NCBI GenBank assembly: GCA_049518775.1
Contig: JBEKRL010000098.1
Coordinates: 1-6,117 of the forward strand
Origin: Bog-877 sp049518775
GTDB taxonomy: Bacteria > Chloroflexota > Dormibacteria > Aeolococcales > Bog-877
Reading direction: 5' to 3'
DNA length: 6,117 nucleotides
Translations under genes and position numbers: made by a program
The notes under the pieces: model-generated
Database searches by the model: none
Seen by the model: the letters and a program-made list of their open reading frames with translations, nothing else
What the model was told of the DNA's origin: nothing
Shown: in pieces, positions 5,573 to 6,117 of the stretch
How positions within the stretch are numbered: position 1 is the first letter of the stretch
Layout: every line of letters begins with the position of its first letter

Positions 5573-5647
5573 TGGAGCCCAGGGCGGGGATTGAACCCGC
5601 GACCTCTTCCTTACCAAGGAAGCGCTCTACCACTGAGCTACCTGGGC
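5573..5647 (-). tRNA. tRNA-Thr (anticodon GGU), CCA encoded
   Basis: A complete cloverleaf folds on the minus strand: acceptor GCCCAGG/CCTGGGC, D arm GCTC/GAGC with a 7-nt loop AGTGGTA, anticodon stem CTTCC/GGAAG around loop TTGGTAA, a 5-nt variable loop, and T stem GCGGG/CCCGC around TTCAATC. All stems pair perfectly. The anticodon is GGT, which reads threonine ACC/ACU codons. The discriminator is U and the 3' CCA is in the DNA. It follows tRNA-Tyr after one nucleotide and is presumably co-transcribed with it. Degenerate relatives occur on its 3' side at 4362, 1937 and 806. Confidence 0.97.
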
Positions 5648-5648
5648 G

Positions 5649-5732
5649 TGGGCGGGAAGGGATTCGAACCCCTGTAGGCTTAAAGCCTGCTGATCTACAG
5701 TCAGCCCCGTTTAACCACTTCGGTACCCGCCC
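5649..5732 (-). tRNA. tRNA-Tyr (anticodon GUA), class II, no encoded CCA
   Basis: On the minus strand the acceptor GGGCGGG pairs with CCCGCCC. A D arm CCG/CGG follows, then the anticodon stem GCTGA/TCAGC around loop CTGTAGA with anticodon GTA. A long variable arm (AGGCTTTAAGCCT) follows, and then a T arm with loop TTCGAAT. The long variable arm is normal for bacterial tRNA-Tyr. The discriminator is A, and CCA would have to be added by nucleotidyltransferase because the next bases are CGC. It is the first gene of the tRNA pair. Confidence 0.96.
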
Positions 5733-5739
5733 GCGCCGG

Positions 5740-5745
5740 AGTATA
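5740..5745 (-). promoter_or_regulatory. -10 element of the tRNA-Tyr/tRNA-Thr promoter
   Basis: TATACT on the minus strand is close to the consensus -10 and lies 7 nt before the first base of tRNA-Tyr. Transcription would then start within a base or two of the mature 5' end, leaving almost no leader. No good -35 hexamer is seen 16-18 nt upstream. Confidence 0.5.
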
Positions 5746-6071
5746 CCGAGGCCTGCCGGGTGGGCCGAAGTCGGCCCCCGATCTTGGAGCCGAAATCCAC
5801 CGAGCGAAGCGGAACCGTCGGCTCCAGCGCCGCCGTCAGTTCCGAAGGTCCATCCCCTCACCTTCGGATACCGACGGGGCGGCCGGGACGAGCACCTGGC
5901 GACGCCACTCCCCACGGCTGGTCGACCCGGCCGCGCGGTCAAGTCGGCCTCGGGCCGATGCGGGCACAGGCCTGGCCGGCGGCCGGCCGGGACGAGCGGC
6001 CGGTGCCCCAGCCAGACCCAGGACGTAACATCACCCTGGGGTTAGTTGTACTCGCGCGCCAGGCGCGGTCA

Positions 6072-6076
6072 AGGAG
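6072..6076 (+). promoter_or_regulatory. ribosome binding site of the right-hand gene
   Basis: AGGAG lies 6 nt before ATG 6083 and fixes the start of the partial gene. It is one of the clearest Shine-Dalgarno sequences in the window. Confidence 0.75.
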
Positions 6077-6082
6077 ACGGCA

Positions 6083-6117
6083 ATGAGCATCATGCGACGG
6101 ATGTCTGACCTGTTCCA
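6083..6117 (+). CDS. start of a gene, possibly PspA/IM30 family (3' end outside window)
   Basis: Only eleven full codons are visible: MSIMRRMSDLF, after a strong AGGAG ribosome site. The pattern of a short hydrophobic start, basic residues and then a Ser-Asp/aromatic amphipathic helix resembles the N-terminus of PspA/IM30 (phage shock protein A, a membrane-repair ESCRT-III relative), many of which begin like MGIL.RMSDLF or MSIF.RLSDLF. Eleven residues are too few to be sure. The gene is divergent from the tRNA pair across 350 nt. Confidence 0.5.
   Translation, partial: MSIMRRMSDLF

Larger units (their letters stand above)
5733..6082. other. 350-nt intergenic region with inverted and direct repeats
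   Basis: This divergent region between the tRNA pair and the rightmost gene holds no supported gene. It has a hairpin GGGCC/GGCCC (5762-5777), a 9-bp inverted repeat TGGAGCCGA (5785-5793) / TCGGCTCCA (5818-5826), a 13-bp direct repeat GGCCGGGACGAGC (5881-5893 and 5985-5997), and an inverted repeat CCCAGG (6017-6022) / CCTGGG (6035-6040). The last lies about 45 nt before the start codon of the right-hand gene and could be an operator. High G+C makes short repeats common, so these are only candidates. Confidence 0.4.

Noticed and set aside
806..5647. A CRISPR array or an integron attC array as explanation of the spaced repeats
   Set aside because: The repeats are about 75-80 nt, irregularly spaced by 1-2.4 kb and clearly tRNA-like. 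No Cas gene or integron integrase is visible, and the attC core motifs are not seen.
5451..6045. Overlapping open frames on both strands across the tRNA pair
   Set aside because: They translate through two perfectly folded tRNA genes, producing the familiar tRNA-derived peptides, and cannot be real proteins.

Overview
The window is GC-rich bacterial DNA. High G+C in third codon positions, GTG starts, a tRNA-Thr with an encoded CCA beside a tRNA-Tyr without one, and a predicted leaderless MerR-type gene would suit an actinobacterial or Chloroflexota/Dormibacterota-like organism. No gene here fixes the taxon, so this is only a suggestion.

Layout from left to right. Positions 1-397 hold the 3' end of an IS630-family transposase that runs off the left edge. 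Positions 398-1211 hold no confident intact gene: there is a two-helix membrane-protein fragment on the minus strand that runs into the IS end, a doubtful 56-residue ORF, a degenerate tRNA-like sequence (copy A) and a hairpin. A small membrane protein of unknown function follows (about 1212-1700, +). Next come a second tRNA-like sequence (copy B, 1937-2012) and a large PAS-PAS-GAF-EAL protein, a predicted cyclic-di-GMP phosphodiesterase (2209-4359, +). A third tRNA-like sequence (copy C, 4362-4442) lies 2 nt beyond its stop codon. A MerR-family regulator with a GyrI-like effector domain is encoded on the minus strand (4559-5416) behind a textbook MerR promoter/operator. Then come a weak fourth tRNA-like stretch (copy D), an intact tRNA-Thr(GGU) and an intact tRNA-Tyr(GUA), both on the minus strand. 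Finally a gene starts at 6083 (+) whose first residues suggest PspA/IM30.

The most notable structure is the series of degenerate tRNA-Thr-like sequences. All lie on the same strand as the intact tRNA-Thr, on its 3' side, and each interval between them contains exactly one gene (membrane protein; EAL protein; MerR regulator). Copies A and C share a segment of about 10 nt in the anticodon arm that the intact tRNA lacks, and B carries a related version, so they form a family of their own. This resembles the remains of serial insertions at a tRNA attachment site, or a dispersed tRNA-derived repeat. No integrase is visible, so the mechanism is inference.

The genes do not form an operon. The EAL protein would lower c-di-GMP in response to signals sensed by its PAS and GAF domains. 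The MerR protein looks like an autoregulated small-molecule sensor with no target gene beside it. The two tRNAs form a tight two-gene transcription unit.
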